NCBI RefSeq assembly: GCF_004923315.1
Contig: NZ_CP039647.1
Span: 1 to 64,000 of the forward strand
Reading direction: 5' to 3'
DNA length: 64,000 nt
Source: Azospirillum sp. TSA2s
Lineage (GTDB): Bacteria; Pseudomonadota; Alphaproteobacteria; Azospirillales; Azospirillaceae
Below the pieces are notes generated by a model. The model was not told where the DNA came from, did not search any database, and worked only from the letters and a program-made list of their open reading frames with translations. How positions within the stretch are numbered: position 1 is the first letter of the stretch; each line of letters starts with the position of its first letter. Below are positions 44,611 to 55,434 of the stretch, piece after piece. Both the position numbers and the translations under genes were made by a program.

Positions 44611-46773
44611 TTATGCGGCTCTGATGTCGGCAAGGAAGCGGTTGATCTCCTGATGGAGGTCCCCCGCCTGCCGCGCGAGATCGTTGGAGGCGCTCAGCAC
44701 GTCCCCCGCCGCGGTCTTGGTGGTGTCGGCCGACCGCGCGACGCTGTCGATGATGGTGGTGACGGATTGGGTGGCCTTGGCGACCTGGGCGGCATTGGTG
44801 GCGATCTCGGCGGTCGCCGTTTCCTGCTCCTCCACCGCTTCGGCGACGATGCCGGAGATGCGGCCCATGTCCTGGATCACCACGACGATCTGACCGATGG
44901 CGGCGGCGGCACCGTCTGTTACCGATTGCATGGTCGCGATCTGACTGCCGATCTCGTCGGTGGCTCTGGCGGTCTGCGCCGCCAGATGCTTCACCTCGCC
45001 GGCGACGACGGCGAAGCCTTTGCCGGCCTCGCCCGCCCGTGCCGCCTCGATGGTGGCGTTCAGCGCCAGCAGGTTCGTCTGGGCCGCGATGTCGTGGATC
45101 AACTGGACCACCGCACCGATGCGGCTGGCCGTCTCCACCACCACCCGCATGGTCTCCCCGGCCTCGGTCGTCGCCCCGACGGCAGCCTGGGTGATGCGGC
45201 CGGATTCATCGATATAGCGGCTGATATCGGTGATCGAGGCACTCAGTTGGTTGGCCGCCGACGCCACCGTGCCGACGCTGGCCGCCGTCTCGTCGGCCGC
45301 AGTGGTGACGCCGGTCGCCTCGCTCAGCGTGCGGTCGGCACCGATGCTCATCAAGCGTGCCGTCGCCTCCAGCCCCTCGGCCGCCGCGGTCACCGCCCGG
45401 ACGATGCCGCCGACGCGCCGGTCGAAATCCGCCGTCATCCTTTCCACTTCCTGCGCCCGCTCGTCGCGCAGGACACGGACACGCTCCTGTTCGGCATGGA
45501 GCACGTCGGCACGGATCAGCGCCTCCTTGAAGACCTGCATGGCGCCGGCCATCCGCCCGATCTCGTCGCCCCTTTCGGTGGCGGGGATCTCCAGCCGGCG
45601 GTCGCCCTCGGCGAGGCGCTGCATTGCCACGCACATGGCCGTCAACGGCCGGACGATGCCGCGGGCCAGCAGGATTCCGGCGAAGCTGACGACCAGGAGC
45701 AGGGCGGCGCCCACCCCGATCATCTGGTTGCGCATGGCGCGGACAGGAGCCAGGATTTCGTCGACCGACGCCTCGGCCAGCACCAGCCAATGCAGTCCGT
45801 CATGGCTCACCGGCCGATAGGCGGCGAGCGCCGGAGAGCTGCCGCCGAAGCGGGTGGCCTCCATGACGCCGATATGATCGGGGTCGGCCTTTGCCGCCGC
45901 GACGACGGGGCTGTCATAAGGCGCCAATATGCCCTGCCCGCCGGAGAAACGCGGCGTGCTGCGCAGACGACCATCGTCGCCGACCAGGAAGGTGTCTCCG
46001 GTTTCTCCCATGCCGTCGCTCGCCAGCATGATGCGGTCGATCCCGTCCGCTTCAATCCTGAAAACCAGCGTCGCCAGATTCTGTTGGCGACCATCCGGGA
46101 ACCGAAGGGCGACCGGCGCCGCCAGGAAGGCGGAGGCGGCTTTGCCGGCGGCATAGGGCGCGAAGTCGGCGATCATCGCCTCGCCGGCCATAGTGCCCGC
46201 CGTGATGCCATCCACGAGACGACGCAGCGGGCCTTCGGCGACCGGCTTGGCGAAATCGTCTTTTTTAGCAGCGCTGTAAAGGACGGTGCCGTCCGGCGCC
46301 ACCAGCAACACGTCGGCCAGGCCGCGCCGCTGCATCAGATCGCTCATCCAGCCATGCAGGCGCAGATGCGCCGTGTCGTACATGGCGTTGTCGGCCGATT
46401 TCTCCAGATTGTAGCGCTCTGGCGCCGGATAGGGATTGTCGTCGACATAGCGTTTGCGCAGCAGGGCGGTGGGATCGCCACGGTCGGCTTCGATCCGCCA
46501 ACCGTTGACGAGGGCCACCGCCGCATCGCGCATGGACCGGGTGTTGGCGGTCAGCACGACATCGCCTTCCAGCCCTTCGATATAGGACCGCACGCTGGCG
46601 GCACGGGCGTCGGCCAATGCCACCAGCTTTTCGCCGGCCGCCGCGCGCAGGCGGCTCGATGCCGCGGAGTAGGCGAAGCCGCCGAGCAGGATCGCCGTGA
46701 CCACCGCGGCGCCCACCAGCGCGCCGGGAATCCTATGGCGCAGCAGCAGGCGCCTTCCGTCGAGGCGGGACAT
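44611..46773 (-). CDS. Methyl-accepting chemotaxis protein with Cache-type sensor
   Basis: This 720-residue chemoreceptor has TM1 near residues 15-37, a periplasmic sensor of about 310 residues (Cache-like, with [14 protein letters not shown] and [13 protein letters not shown]), TM2 at 351-370, a HAMP domain and a signalling domain. The hairpin tip near 545-580 contains [20 protein letters not shown] and [17 protein letters not shown]. Its ATG shares one base with the livM stop (TGATG), so a chemoreceptor is translated from the transporter operon. It probably senses the ligand taken up by LivGFHM or its loaded binding protein. A longer in-frame extension antisense to nothing useful was rejected. 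Confidence 0.9.
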   Translation of the reverse strand: MSRLDGRRLLLRHRIPGALVGAAVVTAILLGGFAYSAASSRLRAAAGEKLVALADARAASVRSYIEGLEGDVVLTANTRSMRDAAVALVNGWRIEADRGDPTALLRKRYVDDNPYPAPERYNLEKSADNAMYDTAHLRLHGWMSDLMQRRGLADVLLVAPDGTVLYSAAKKDDFAKPVAEGPLRRLVDGITAGTMAGEAMIADFAPYAAGKAASAFLAAPVALRFPDGRQQNLATLVFRIEADGIDRIMLASDGMGETGDTFLVGDDGRLRSTPRFSGGQGILAPYDSPVVAAAKADPDHIGVMEATRFGGSSPALAAYRPVSHDGLHWLVLAEASVDEILAPVRAMRNQMIGVGAALLLVVSFAGILLARGIVRPLTAMCVAMQRLAEGDRRLEIPATERGDEIGRMAGAMQVFKEALIRADVLHAEQERVRVLRDERAQEVERMTADFDRRVGGIVRAVTAAAEGLEATARLMSIGADRTLSEATGVTTAADETAASVGTVASAANQLSASITDISRYIDESGRITQAAVGATTEAGETMRVVVETASRIGAVVQLIHDIAAQTNLLALNATIEAARAGEAGKGFAVVAGEVKHLAAQTARATDEIGSQIATMQSVTDGAAAAIGQIVVVIQDMGRISGIVAEAVEEQETATAEIATNAAQVAKATQSVTTIIDSVARSADTTKTAAGDVLSASNDLARQAGDLHQEINRFLADIRAA

Positions 46774-47750
46774 CAGCGGTTCCCCCTGCCTGGCAGCCGG
46801 TGCATCAGTTCGCCGATGATACCGCGGCGGAAGAGCAGGACGCAGACGACGAAGATGCAGCCGATCACCACCGGCACCGGCAGGCTGGTGGAGGCGAGGT
46901 AGCTTTCCAGCGTCACCACCAGCCCGGCACCGACCACCGGCCCGAACAGCGTGCCCATGCCGCCCAACAGCGTCATCAGCACCACCTCGCCCGACATCTG
47001 CCACGTCACGTCGGTCAGGCTGGCGAGCTGGAACACCAGAGCCTTGGTCCCGCCGGCCAGCCCGGCCAGCGAGGCCGACAGCACGAAGGCCACCAGCTTG
47101 TAGCGGTCGGTGCGGTAGCCGAGCGACACCGCGCGCGGCTCGTTCTCGCGGATCGCCTTCAGCACCTGGCCGAAGGGCGAATGCACCGTGCGCCAGATCA
47201 GGGCGAAGCCGGCGACGAAGATCGCCAGCACGGCGTAGTACATGGTCAGCGGCTGGCTGAGGTCGAACAGCCCGAACAGCAGGCCGCGCGGCACGCCCTG
47301 GATGCCGTCCTCGCCATGGGTGAAGGGCAGCTGCAGCGCCAGGAAGAACACCATCTGCGACAGCGCCAGCGTGATCATGGCGAAATAGATGCCCTGCCGG
47401 CGGATGGCGATCAGGCCGAAGACCAGCCCCATCAGCCCGGCGACCACGGTGGCGGCGAGCAGGCCTGCCTCCGGCGCCCAGCCCCATTCCTTCACCACAT
47501 GCGCGGCGATGTAGGCCGCCCCGCCGAAGAAGGCGGCATGGCCGAAGCTGAGCAAGCCGGCGAAGCCGATCAGCAGGTTGAAGGCGCAGGCGAACAGCGC
47601 GAAGCACAGCACCTTCATCAGAAAGAGGGGATACAGGACATAGGGCGCCAGGACCGCCAGCAGCAGCCCGGCTCCGGTCAGCAGGATCTTCGGCGAGCCG
47701 CCGGACATGACAAGGCCTTCGTGCAGTGTGTCGCGGGTTTGCATGGTCAT
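46773..47750 (-). CDS. livM: Liv/HAAT-type ABC permease LivM
   Basis: This 325-residue inner-membrane permease has the LivM landmarks [20 protein letters not shown] near residue 55, then [20 protein letters not shown] and [20 protein letters not shown] (EAA-like loop). It pairs with LivH encoded three bases upstream. Start 47750 or 47744 are both possible. The stop overlaps the chemoreceptor start. Confidence 0.93.
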   Translation of the reverse strand: MTMQTRDTLHEGLVMSGGSPKILLTGAGLLLAVLAPYVLYPLFLMKVLCFALFACAFNLLIGFAGLLSFGHAAFFGGAAYIAAHVVKEWGWAPEAGLLAATVVAGLMGLVFGLIAIRRQGIYFAMITLALSQMVFFLALQLPFTHGEDGIQGVPRGLLFGLFDLSQPLTMYYAVLAIFVAGFALIWRTVHSPFGQVLKAIRENEPRAVSLGYRTDRYKLVAFVLSASLAGLAGGTKALVFQLASLTDVTWQMSGEVVLMTLLGGMGTLFGPVVGAGLVVTLESYLASTSLPVPVVIGCIFVVCVLLFRRGIIGELMHRLPGRGNR

Positions 47751-47753
47751 GGC

Positions 47754-48641
47754 TTATCTCTCCCGTCCGAACAGGCCGGCCGGCTTCACCATCAGCACCA
47801 CGGCCATGATCACGAACACCACGATGTTGGATGCTTCGGGATAGAAGACCTTGGTCAGTCCCTCCAGCAGCCCCAGCCCGAGGCCGGTGACGATGGCGCC
47901 GAGGATCGACCCCATGCCGCCGATCACCACCACTGCGAACACCACGATGATCAGGTTCGACCCCATCAGCGGCGACACCTGATAGATCGGCGCCGCCAGC
48001 ACCCCGGCCAGACCGGCCAGCGCCACCCCAAACCCGTAGGTCAGCGACACCATCACCGGCACGTTGATGCCGAAGGCCTGCACCAGCGTCGGGTTCTCGG
48101 TCGCCGCGCGCAGATAGGCGCCCAGCTTGGTCCGCTCGATGGCGAACCAGGTGCCAAGGCACACCAGAAGCGACGCCGCCACCACCCAGCCGCGGTAGGT
48201 CGGCAGATACATGAAGCCCAGGTTGGTGCCGCCCTTCAGCAGGTCGGGAATGGGATAGGGCTGGCCCGACACGCCATACTGGTGGCGGAAGGCGCCCTCG
48301 AAGATCAGCGCCAGACCGAAGGTCAGCAGCAGGCCATAGAGATGGTCGACCTTGTAGAGCCGGCGCAGCATCGTGCGCTCCAGCACCAGCCCGACGGCGC
48401 CGACCACCAGCGGCGCCAGCACCAGCGCCCCCCAATAGCCGATGCCGGCATAGCTCAGCAGCAGCCACGCCACGAAGGCGCCGACCATGTACAAGGCACC
48501 ATGCGCCATGTTGACGACGTTGAGCATGCCGAAGATCACCGCCAGCCCCAGGCTGAGCAGCGCATAGAAGGAGCCGTTGATCAGGCCGAGCAGAAGCTGG
48601 CCGAACAGGGCTTGCGGCGGAATGCCGAGCAGTTGGGACAT
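47754..48641 (-). CDS. livH: Liv/HAAT-type ABC permease LivH
   Basis: This 295-residue permease contains the LivH landmarks [20 protein letters not shown] near residue 20, [18 protein letters not shown] and [20 protein letters not shown] near 230. With LivM it forms the channel used by the Liv-type binding proteins of the locus. It sits between livF (18 bases) and livM in a compact operon. Confidence 0.93.
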   Translation of the reverse strand: MSQLLGIPPQALFGQLLLGLINGSFYALLSLGLAVIFGMLNVVNMAHGALYMVGAFVAWLLLSYAGIGYWGALVLAPLVVGAVGLVLERTMLRRLYKVDHLYGLLLTFGLALIFEGAFRHQYGVSGQPYPIPDLLKGGTNLGFMYLPTYRGWVVAASLLVCLGTWFAIERTKLGAYLRAATENPTLVQAFGINVPVMVSLTYGFGVALAGLAGVLAAPIYQVSPLMGSNLIIVVFAVVVIGGMGSILGAIVTGLGLGLLEGLTKVFYPEASNIVVFVIMAVVLMVKPAGLFGRER

Positions 48642-48659
48642 CGGGCGTCTCTCTCCCGC

Positions 48660-49389
<730 letters not shown>

Positions 49390-49397
<8 letters not shown>

Positions 49398-50157
49398 GTC
49401 CGGTCCCCATATAAGCTTCCATCACCTGCGGGTTCTTGGAGACGACCTCGTAGGGTCCCTCCGCCAGGATCTCGCCGCGGCGCAGAACGGTGATGGTGTC
49501 CGACAGGTGGGCGACGACCGACAAATTGTGCTCGACCATCAGCACGGTGCGGTCGGCGGCGACGCGCTTGATCAGCGCCGCCGTGCCCTCGATGTCCTCA
49601 TGGCCCATGCCGGCCAGCGGCTCGTCGAGCAGCATCACCTCCGGGTCGAGCGCCAGGGTGGTGGCGATCTCCAGGGCGCGCTTGCGGCCATAGGGCAGCT
49701 CGGCGGCGGTGTGGCCGGCCCAGGGGGTGAGGTTCACCGCCTCGATCAGCTCCAGCGCCCGGTCGTGCAGGTCATAGAGCGACGACTCCGACTTCCAGAA
49801 ATGGAAGCTGGTGCCGAGCGGCCTCTGCAAGGCGACGCGGACATTCTCCAGCACGCTCAAGTGCGGGAAGACGGCCGAGATCTGGAAGGAGCGGACCAGC
49901 CCCATCAGCGCGATGTCGGCCGGCTTGGTGCGGGTGATGTCGCGGCCCTTGTAGAGGATCTGGCCGCGCGTGGGGGTGAGGAACTTGGTCAGCAGGTTGA
50001 ACACCGTGCTCTTGCCGGCGCCGTTCGGGCCGATCAGCGCGTGGATGGTGCCGCGGCGAACCTGGAGGTTCACCTCCTTCACCGCCACGAACCCCTTAAA
50101 CTCCTTCGTCAGGTTGCGCGCTTCCAGGATGATGTCGTCGTTCGGTGCGGCGTTCAT
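49390..50157 (-). CDS. livG: Liv/HAAT-type ABC ATPase LivG
   Basis: This 255-residue ATPase has Walker A GPNGAGKST and the LivG-typical LVRSFQISAVFPHLSVLENV. The signature region ELPYGRKRALEIATTLA departs from the usual LSYGQQR form, and Walker B is EVMLLDEPLAGM. The ATG overlaps the stop of the citrate-synthase-like gene by four bases (ATGA), so transporter synthesis is coupled to that enzyme. An upstream in-frame start at 50268 lies inside that gene and was rejected. Confidence 0.93.
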
Positions 50158-51248
50158 TCCTGTCCTTTCCCGGTCTTGGGTCGGTCGGCCGGCGGCGGGC
50201 CGACATAGCGTGATGTCGGCCGCAGCATGCGTCCGGTCCGTTCCTGTTCGCGCACATGCGCCGCCCATCCGGCCGCGCGGCTGGCCGCGAAGAGTGGTGT
50301 GAAGCCGGCACGCGGCACACCGAGCGCTTCCAGCAGCAGGGCGGCGAAGAATTCCACATTGGTGTGAAGGGGCCGGTCGGGACGACGCAACGCCATCACC
50401 GCCAGAACCGTCCGCTCGACCGCTTCGGCAAAGGCGAGCCGACCCTCGGGTGCCCGGCTCGCGCCGGACCGCTGCAGAGCCAGCAGGCTGCCCTTCATGA
50501 CATCGGCGCGTGGATCGCGGATATGATAGGCTCGTGACCCGAAGCCCATCAGGCGCTCGCCCCGGTCGAGCGCAGCCGCCACCCAGACGTCCGCATGGTC
50601 CGCCTCGCCGATGGCGTCCAGCATGTCAAGGACCAGCCCCGGCGCGCCGCCATGCAGCGGCCCTTCCAGCGCGCCCAATGCCGCCACGGCGGCGGCCAAT
50701 AAGCCGCCCCTGGTCGAGGCGACCACGCGGGCGGTGAAGGTCGAGGCGTTCACGCCATGATCGACCATCGCGACCAGATAGCGGTTCAGTGCCCGTATTT
50801 CCGCCTCGCCGGCAGCGGCGTCATGGATCATGCGCAACAGATCGGCGGCATGCGGCAAGGAGCGGTCCGGCGCCACCGGGGTTTGTCCGTGAACCAGTCG
50901 AACGGCCGATGCGGCGGCGACGGCCGCTCCCGCCACCAGCAGCAGCGGCGTCATCGCGCCTCCCGGCAGCGAGGCCAGCAGACAGCGCTGTAGCTCGATC
51001 ACCGTGAGATCGGACGGCATGGCCGCAAATCGGGGAGACAGCCGCGCGAAAGCGTCGCACCGCGCCTCCCCAAGCGCATCCAGGCTCATCTGCGCCGGGA
51101 TCTCCGCGTCCCACAGGATCGCCACGACGTCTTCATAGGACCGGTCGATCAGGTCGGGCAGTCGATACCCGCGCATCACCATCTCACCCGTCGCGGGGTC
51201 GCCCCCGCTCAGGCTGGTTTCGGCGGCCGAAATCCGCTCCATCGTCAT
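50154..51248 (-). CDS. Citrate-synthase-fold protein with altered catalytic residues
   Basis: This 364-residue member of the citrate/2-methylcitrate synthase superfamily keeps the family segments MVDHGVNASTFTARVVAST, GPLHGGAPG (first catalytic histidine) and RDPRADVMKGSL. The second catalytic histidine, normally in GFGHR, is serine here (MGFGSRAYH). The catalytic aspartate position reads NVEFF, with Glu; that Glu is known in some related subgroups. The reaction may therefore be a related condensation, a lyase reaction or none. It is the first gene of the citrate-synthase-like/livGFHM/chemoreceptor/etf run. Confidence 0.75.
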   Translation of the reverse strand: MTMERISAAETSLSGGDPATGEMVMRGYRLPDLIDRSYEDVVAILWDAEIPAQMSLDALGEARCDAFARLSPRFAAMPSDLTVIELQRCLLASLPGGAMTPLLLVAGAAVAAASAVRLVHGQTPVAPDRSLPHAADLLRMIHDAAAGEAEIRALNRYLVAMVDHGVNASTFTARVVASTRGGLLAAAVAALGALEGPLHGGAPGLVLDMLDAIGEADHADVWVAAALDRGERLMGFGSRAYHIRDPRADVMKGSLLALQRSGASRAPEGRLAFAEAVERTVLAVMALRRPDRPLHTNVEFFAALLLEALGVPRAGFTPLFAASRAAGWAAHVREQERTGRMLRPTSRYVGPPPADRPKTGKGQE

Positions 51249-51406
51249 GCTGTCCAGTAAGGGGGAAAGGGCGCCACCGCCGGGAGGGCTGCGGCGGATT
51301 CGGTGGAAATCCTATGCAATTTGCCCTCCGGCTCAACTTCGTTTATGTAAGCAGCGCATTACCATCGGTTATGCTTCACCAGCCTCCGAGCCTTGCAGAG
51401 CACCGG
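51249..51406. promoter_or_regulatory. Promoter region of the citrate-synthase-like/liv/chemoreceptor/etf operon
   Basis: The 158-base gap between the second binding-protein gene and this gene, all on the minus strand, contains the regulon site at 51357 and a GTTTATGT octamer at 51341-51348. An internal promoter is likely here. Confidence 0.5.
51357..51373. promoter_or_regulatory. Regulon site 3 (CATTACC-ATC-GGTTATG)
   Basis: Both 7-base arms are identical to the site upstream of the thiolase, and only the three-base spacer differs. It begins 109 bases upstream of the citrate-synthase-like start, a usual activator distance. Confidence 0.6.
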
Positions 51407-52636
51407 CTACATCTTTTTGACCAGGGGGCACTCGCTGTCAGACAGCGGCCGGAAGGCGCGGTCGGCGGGAACGCTGCGGACCATCTTGTAATAGTCCCAG
51501 GGCGCCTTGGATTCGGCCGGGGTCTTGACCTGGAACAGGTACATGTCGCGCAGTACCCGGCCGTCCTCGCGCACGGTGCCATTCTTCGTCATAAAGTCGT
51601 TCACCGGCGTTTCCTTCATCGTCTTCATGACGGTGGGGGCGGCGTCGGTCCCGGCGGCCTTGATCGCCTTCAGATAATGGCTGACCGCGCCGTAGACGCC
51701 GGCCTGGTAGAAGGTCGGCATCGCCTTGCGCTTCTCGAAGAAGCGTTTGGAGAAGGCGCGAGTCTCGTCGTCCATGTCCCAGTAGAAGGGCGTCGTCAGC
51801 ATGATGCCTTGGGTCGCCGGCAGGCCTAGCGCGTGGACCTCGCTGATGGCGAGCAGCAGCGCCACGATGTTCTTGCCAGATTGGCCGAGCCCGAATTCCG
51901 CCGCCTGCTTGATGGCATTCTGGGTGTCGGCCCCAGCGGTGGCGAGCGCCACGACCTTGGCCGGCGACGCCTGGGCCTGGAGCAGGAAGGAGGAGAAGTC
52001 GGCATTGTTGGCCGGCATCCTGACGCTTCCCACCACCTTGCCCTTCTGGCTTTCGACGACGGCGCCGGTGTCACGCTCCAGCGCGTGGCCGAAGGCATAG
52101 TCGGAGGTCAGGAAGTACCAGCTGTCGAAACCCGAGGCCACCACCGCCTCGCCGGTCACATGGGCCAGCGCATAGGTGTCGTAGGTCCAGTGAATGCCGT
52201 TCGGCGTGCAGGCCTTGCCGGTCAGGTCAGAGCTGGCCGGCGAGGAGAAGATGGCGACGCGGTTCTTCTCCTTGGTGATCTGCTGCACCGCCAGCGCCAC
52301 GGCGGAGTTCGGCACGTCCATGATGGCGTCGACCTGATCGACGTCGTACCAGCGCCGTGCCGTCGAGGCACCGACGTCGGCCTTGTTCTGGTGGTCGGCG
52401 AAGATCAGTTCAACGGGCGTGCCGTTGACGGAGCCGCCGAAATCCTCCACCGCCATCTGCGCCGCGGTAATCGAGCCTTGCCCGGTGCTGTCGGACAGCT
52501 GGCCCGACAGATCGGTCAGGATGCCGATCTTGATCTTGCCGTCGCTGTAGGCGGCACTTTGCGCGAGCGCCGGCTGGGACAAGGTGTGGGCAAACAGGCA
52601 GGCGGCAACGGCCGCCGTTACGGCGTAACGGTTCAT
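51407..52636 (-). CDS. Liv/HAAT-type ABC substrate-binding protein (paralogue 2)
   Basis: This 409-residue periplasmic protein has a signal peptide ending in ALAQ, then KIKIGILTDLSGQLSDSTGQ. It is paralogous along its full length to the protein at 34366-35607. It is followed by the citrate-synthase-like gene and livGFHM, so it is the direct partner of that permease. The ligand class is probably small carboxylates or aromatic acids as in related catabolic operons; a branched-chain amino acid cannot be excluded. Confidence 0.92.
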   Translation of the reverse strand: MNRYAVTAAVAACLFAHTLSQPALAQSAAYSDGKIKIGILTDLSGQLSDSTGQGSITAAQMAVEDFGGSVNGTPVELIFADHQNKADVGASTARRWYDVDQVDAIMDVPNSAVALAVQQITKEKNRVAIFSSPASSDLTGKACTPNGIHWTYDTYALAHVTGEAVVASGFDSWYFLTSDYAFGHALERDTGAVVESQKGKVVGSVRMPANNADFSSFLLQAQASPAKVVALATAGADTQNAIKQAAEFGLGQSGKNIVALLLAISEVHALGLPATQGIMLTTPFYWDMDDETRAFSKRFFEKRKAMPTFYQAGVYGAVSHYLKAIKAAGTDAAPTVMKTMKETPVNDFMTKNGTVREDGRVLRDMYLFQVKTPAESKAPWDYYKMVRSVPADRAFRPLSDSECPLVKKM

Positions 52637-52683
52637 CAGTTCCTCCCTAGGGTATTTTTATGGATGGCCAGCTTTCCGGACGG

Positions 52684-54150
52684 TCAGGCGGCGTCCCTGG
52701 AGGCCGCCGCATGCTGGGCGGCCACCCGGCCGAACACTGCGCCGCGCAGGACCGAGGTCGAGCCGGTATAGACTTGGTGATAGAGGCCGACCGTCTCGCC
52801 CGCCGCATAGAGTCCCGGCATCGGCCTGCCATTGCCGTCCAGCACGCGGGCATCGACGTCCACCTTCAATCCGCCGAAGGTGAAGCAATTGGCCGAGACG
52901 ATGGGGAAGGCGCGGAACGGACCCTTGGTCAGCGGGCGCGCCCAGTTGGTCTTGGCCGGGCTCAGCCCGGTGGTCGCCAGACCGTCCACCCGCGTCGGGT
53001 CGAAGCGGGTCGCGTCGGCCGGACAGGCGGCGTTGTAGGCGGCGACCGTCTCCAGCGTGGCGTCCAGCGGCAGCTCCAGCTTGCCGATCAGCGCTTCGAG
53101 CGTCGGCGCCTCGATGGCCGGCACGTCGCTGCGGATGCTGGCGCGCCAGCGTGGAATGTCCTCCACTTGGTCGTCGAACAGGACATAGGCGATCCCGTCG
53201 GGCTGATCGGCGACGATGCGGGTAATGTGGTCGTAGGTGGCGTCGGCGGTGCCCGGCGCCTCGTCGAGGAAGCGCTCGCCGCGCTTGTTGACCAGCACGC
53301 CATAGGGCCAGATGAAGATCACCGCTTCCGGCTGGCGCGACCGCGGATCGACCGGTTCGGCATGGTAGGAGCCGAAATCGCCGGCCGCCGCCGCCCCGGC
53401 GTCGAGCGCCATGCGGATGCCTTCGCCCCGATTGTAGTAGCCGCCGCGTGCCACCGGCCGCACATGCTTGGCGCGCTGGCCCATGTAGCGGGTCATCATC
53501 TCCGGATTGCCCTGATAGCCGCCCGACGCCAGGATGGTCGCCCGGCCGCGGATGGCGACGCGCAGCCCGTCCGTCCCGGTGGCATAGACGCCGCCGATGC
53601 GGCCCTCGTCGTCGCGCAGCAGGTCGAGCGCCGTGGTGCGGTAGAGCACGCGGGCCCCCAGCGCCTTCGCCTCCGCCATCAGGCGTTCGATCAGGGCAAG
53701 GCCGCCGCCCTGCGCCGCGATGCGCTGGGTGTTCTGGGTCAGCAGATAGATCGGCTGCGGTTCGAAACGCAGGCCGAAGCCTTTCAACCAGGCGATGGTC
53801 GGCGGCACCCGCTCGGCGAAGCGGGAGATCACCTCCGGATCGGGGAAGGGGTGGGCCTTCACATAGTCCGGCCAATGCTCGTAGGGTTCGGCGGCCGCCG
53901 CCAGCACGTTGGGATCGATGTTCAGCCCGGCATTGGCGGCGAAATGATCCTCGAAATCGTCAGAGATCTCGGAATCGTTCTTCATCCGCATATAGGCTTC
54001 GGTCCAGCGCGAGTTGCCGCCGAAATCCTCCTCGGGCGCCCGCTCCAGCAGGGTGACCGACAGGCCGGCCTGCAGCGCCGTCACCGCCGCCGAAAGCCCG
54101 GCGATGCCGCAGCCAACGATGACCAGATCGCTGATGGCGTGCTCAGACAT
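52684..54150 (-). CDS. FAD-dependent dehydrogenase of the fumarate reductase/tricarballylate dehydrogenase flavoprotein superfamily
   Basis: This 488-residue flavoprotein has the dinucleotide motif LVIVGCGIAGLSAAVTALQA at the N-terminus and GGNSRWTEAYMRM. Internal FAD and substrate motifs include LASGGYQGNPEMMTRYMG and GYYNRGEGIRMALDAGA, and GGLKVDVDARVLDGNGRPMP lies near the C-terminus. Relatives oxidise or reduce C-C double bonds next to carboxylates (succinate, tricarballylate, 3-ketosteroids). ATG 54150 after GGAGGAA is the likely start. The next genes upstream encode a CoA-transferase and a citryl-CoA-lyase-like enzyme, suggesting polycarboxylate metabolism. Confidence 0.85.
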   Translation of the reverse strand: MSEHAISDLVIVGCGIAGLSAAVTALQAGLSVTLLERAPEEDFGGNSRWTEAYMRMKNDSEISDDFEDHFAANAGLNIDPNVLAAAAEPYEHWPDYVKAHPFPDPEVISRFAERVPPTIAWLKGFGLRFEPQPIYLLTQNTQRIAAQGGGLALIERLMAEAKALGARVLYRTTALDLLRDDEGRIGGVYATGTDGLRVAIRGRATILASGGYQGNPEMMTRYMGQRAKHVRPVARGGYYNRGEGIRMALDAGAAAAGDFGSYHAEPVDPRSRQPEAVIFIWPYGVLVNKRGERFLDEAPGTADATYDHITRIVADQPDGIAYVLFDDQVEDIPRWRASIRSDVPAIEAPTLEALIGKLELPLDATLETVAAYNAACPADATRFDPTRVDGLATTGLSPAKTNWARPLTKGPFRAFPIVSANCFTFGGLKVDVDARVLDGNGRPMPGLYAAGETVGLYHQVYTGSTSVLRGAVFGRVAAQHAAASRDAA

Positions 54151-54195
54151 CCGTGTTTCCTCCGTCAATTCATTGATCTTCCGACCTGTCCCGCA

Positions 54196-55434
54196 TCATC
54201 CTGCGAGGCGTTTCCGGTCGCTGTCGGGTTCGCTGTCGGCCACCACGATTCCGGCTTCCGTCAGCTGCTCGATCGCCGCCGGACCGTAACCGAGTTCGGT
54301 CAGCACCGCGCGCGTGTCCTGTCCGATGCGTGGCGGGTCACGGCGGATCGTCAGATCGGTGTCAGCCACGTGGATCGGCAGCCGCGGCAGCGCGGTCCGC
54401 ACCCCGTTGGGCAGGGTGGTCGGCATCAGCCCGCCGGTCGCCCGCAGATGCGGGTCCTCGAACAGATCCTCCGGCCGGGCGATGGGCGCGAAGGGAATGC
54501 GGGCGCGCTCGCACACCGACACCGCCTCCTCCATTGACAGGCTGCCGAACAGCCCGGTCAACAGCGGCAGCAGGCGCGGCCTGGCAGCGATGCGTTCGTT
54601 GTTGGTGCGGAAATCCGGATCGTCGCGCAGGTCCGGCCGGTCGATGACGGCGCAGAAGCGCTCCCAATGGCTGTCGGTGGTGATGCCGACGAAGATCGGC
54701 CGGCCGCCGACGGTGCGGAAGGTCTCATAGACCGCCCAGGCCGACACGCGCTCCGGCATCGGCGGGATCGGCCCATCCGACTGGGCGGCGTAGCAGAGAT
54801 GCTGCCCCATCAGGAACACCGTGGTCTCGAACAATGCGGTTTCGATGGTCTGGCCCTTGCCGGTGTGCTCACGCTCGCGCAGTGCCACCAGGATGGCGAT
54901 GACCGCGAACATGCCGCCGGTGATGTCCACGACCGAGGTGCCTGCCCGCAAAGGACGGCCGCTCGGCCCGGTCATATAGGCGAGCCCGGTCATCATCTGC
55001 ACCACCTCGTCGAGCGCTAGGCGGCCGGCATAGGGGCCGTCGAGGAAGCCCTTCAGGCTGGCATAGATCAGGCGCGGGTTGACGCGGGCCAGCGCGTCGG
55101 CGCCCAACCCCAGCCGCTCCATCGTGCCGGGGGCGAAATTCTCCACCAGCACGTCGGCCTCGGCGACGAGGCGGCGCGCGATGTCACGGCCCTCCAGCGT
55201 CTTCAGGTCGACGGCGATGGAGCGTTTGTTGCGATTGAAATAGCCGAAATAGCCGGTGCCGAAGCCTTTCAGATGGCGGGTCGGCTCGCCGTTGGGCACC
55301 GGCTCGATCTTCACCACGTCGGCGCCGAGGTCGGCGAGGATCATCGCGCAGGACGGCCCCATTACCGTGTGGCCGAAATCGAGGATTTTAACGCCGGCCA
55401 GGGGAAGCGTTTTGCCGAGGGGTTGGTCGGTCAT
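54196..55434 (-). CDS. CaiB/BaiF-type (family III) CoA-transferase, second copy
   Basis: This 412-residue protein shows GVKILDFGHTVMGPSCAMIL, LADLGADVVKIEP and NRNKRSIAVDLK. The catalytic aspartate is D170 in AGTSVVDITGG. It transfers CoA onto a carboxylate. It overlaps the stop of the citrate-synthase/citryl-CoA-lyase-like gene by four bases (ATGA), so the two probably act in sequence: CoA activation, then C-C cleavage or condensation. It is distinct from the copy at 16222. Confidence 0.9.
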   Translation of the reverse strand: MTDQPLGKTLPLAGVKILDFGHTVMGPSCAMILADLGADVVKIEPVPNGEPTRHLKGFGTGYFGYFNRNKRSIAVDLKTLEGRDIARRLVAEADVLVENFAPGTMERLGLGADALARVNPRLIYASLKGFLDGPYAGRLALDEVVQMMTGLAYMTGPSGRPLRAGTSVVDITGGMFAVIAILVALREREHTGKGQTIETALFETTVFLMGQHLCYAAQSDGPIPPMPERVSAWAVYETFRTVGGRPIFVGITTDSHWERFCAVIDRPDLRDDPDFRTNNERIAARPRLLPLLTGLFGSLSMEEAVSVCERARIPFAPIARPEDLFEDPHLRATGGLMPTTLPNGVRTALPRLPIHVADTDLTIRRDPPRIGQDTRAVLTELGYGPAAIEQLTEAGIVVADSEPDSDRKRLAG

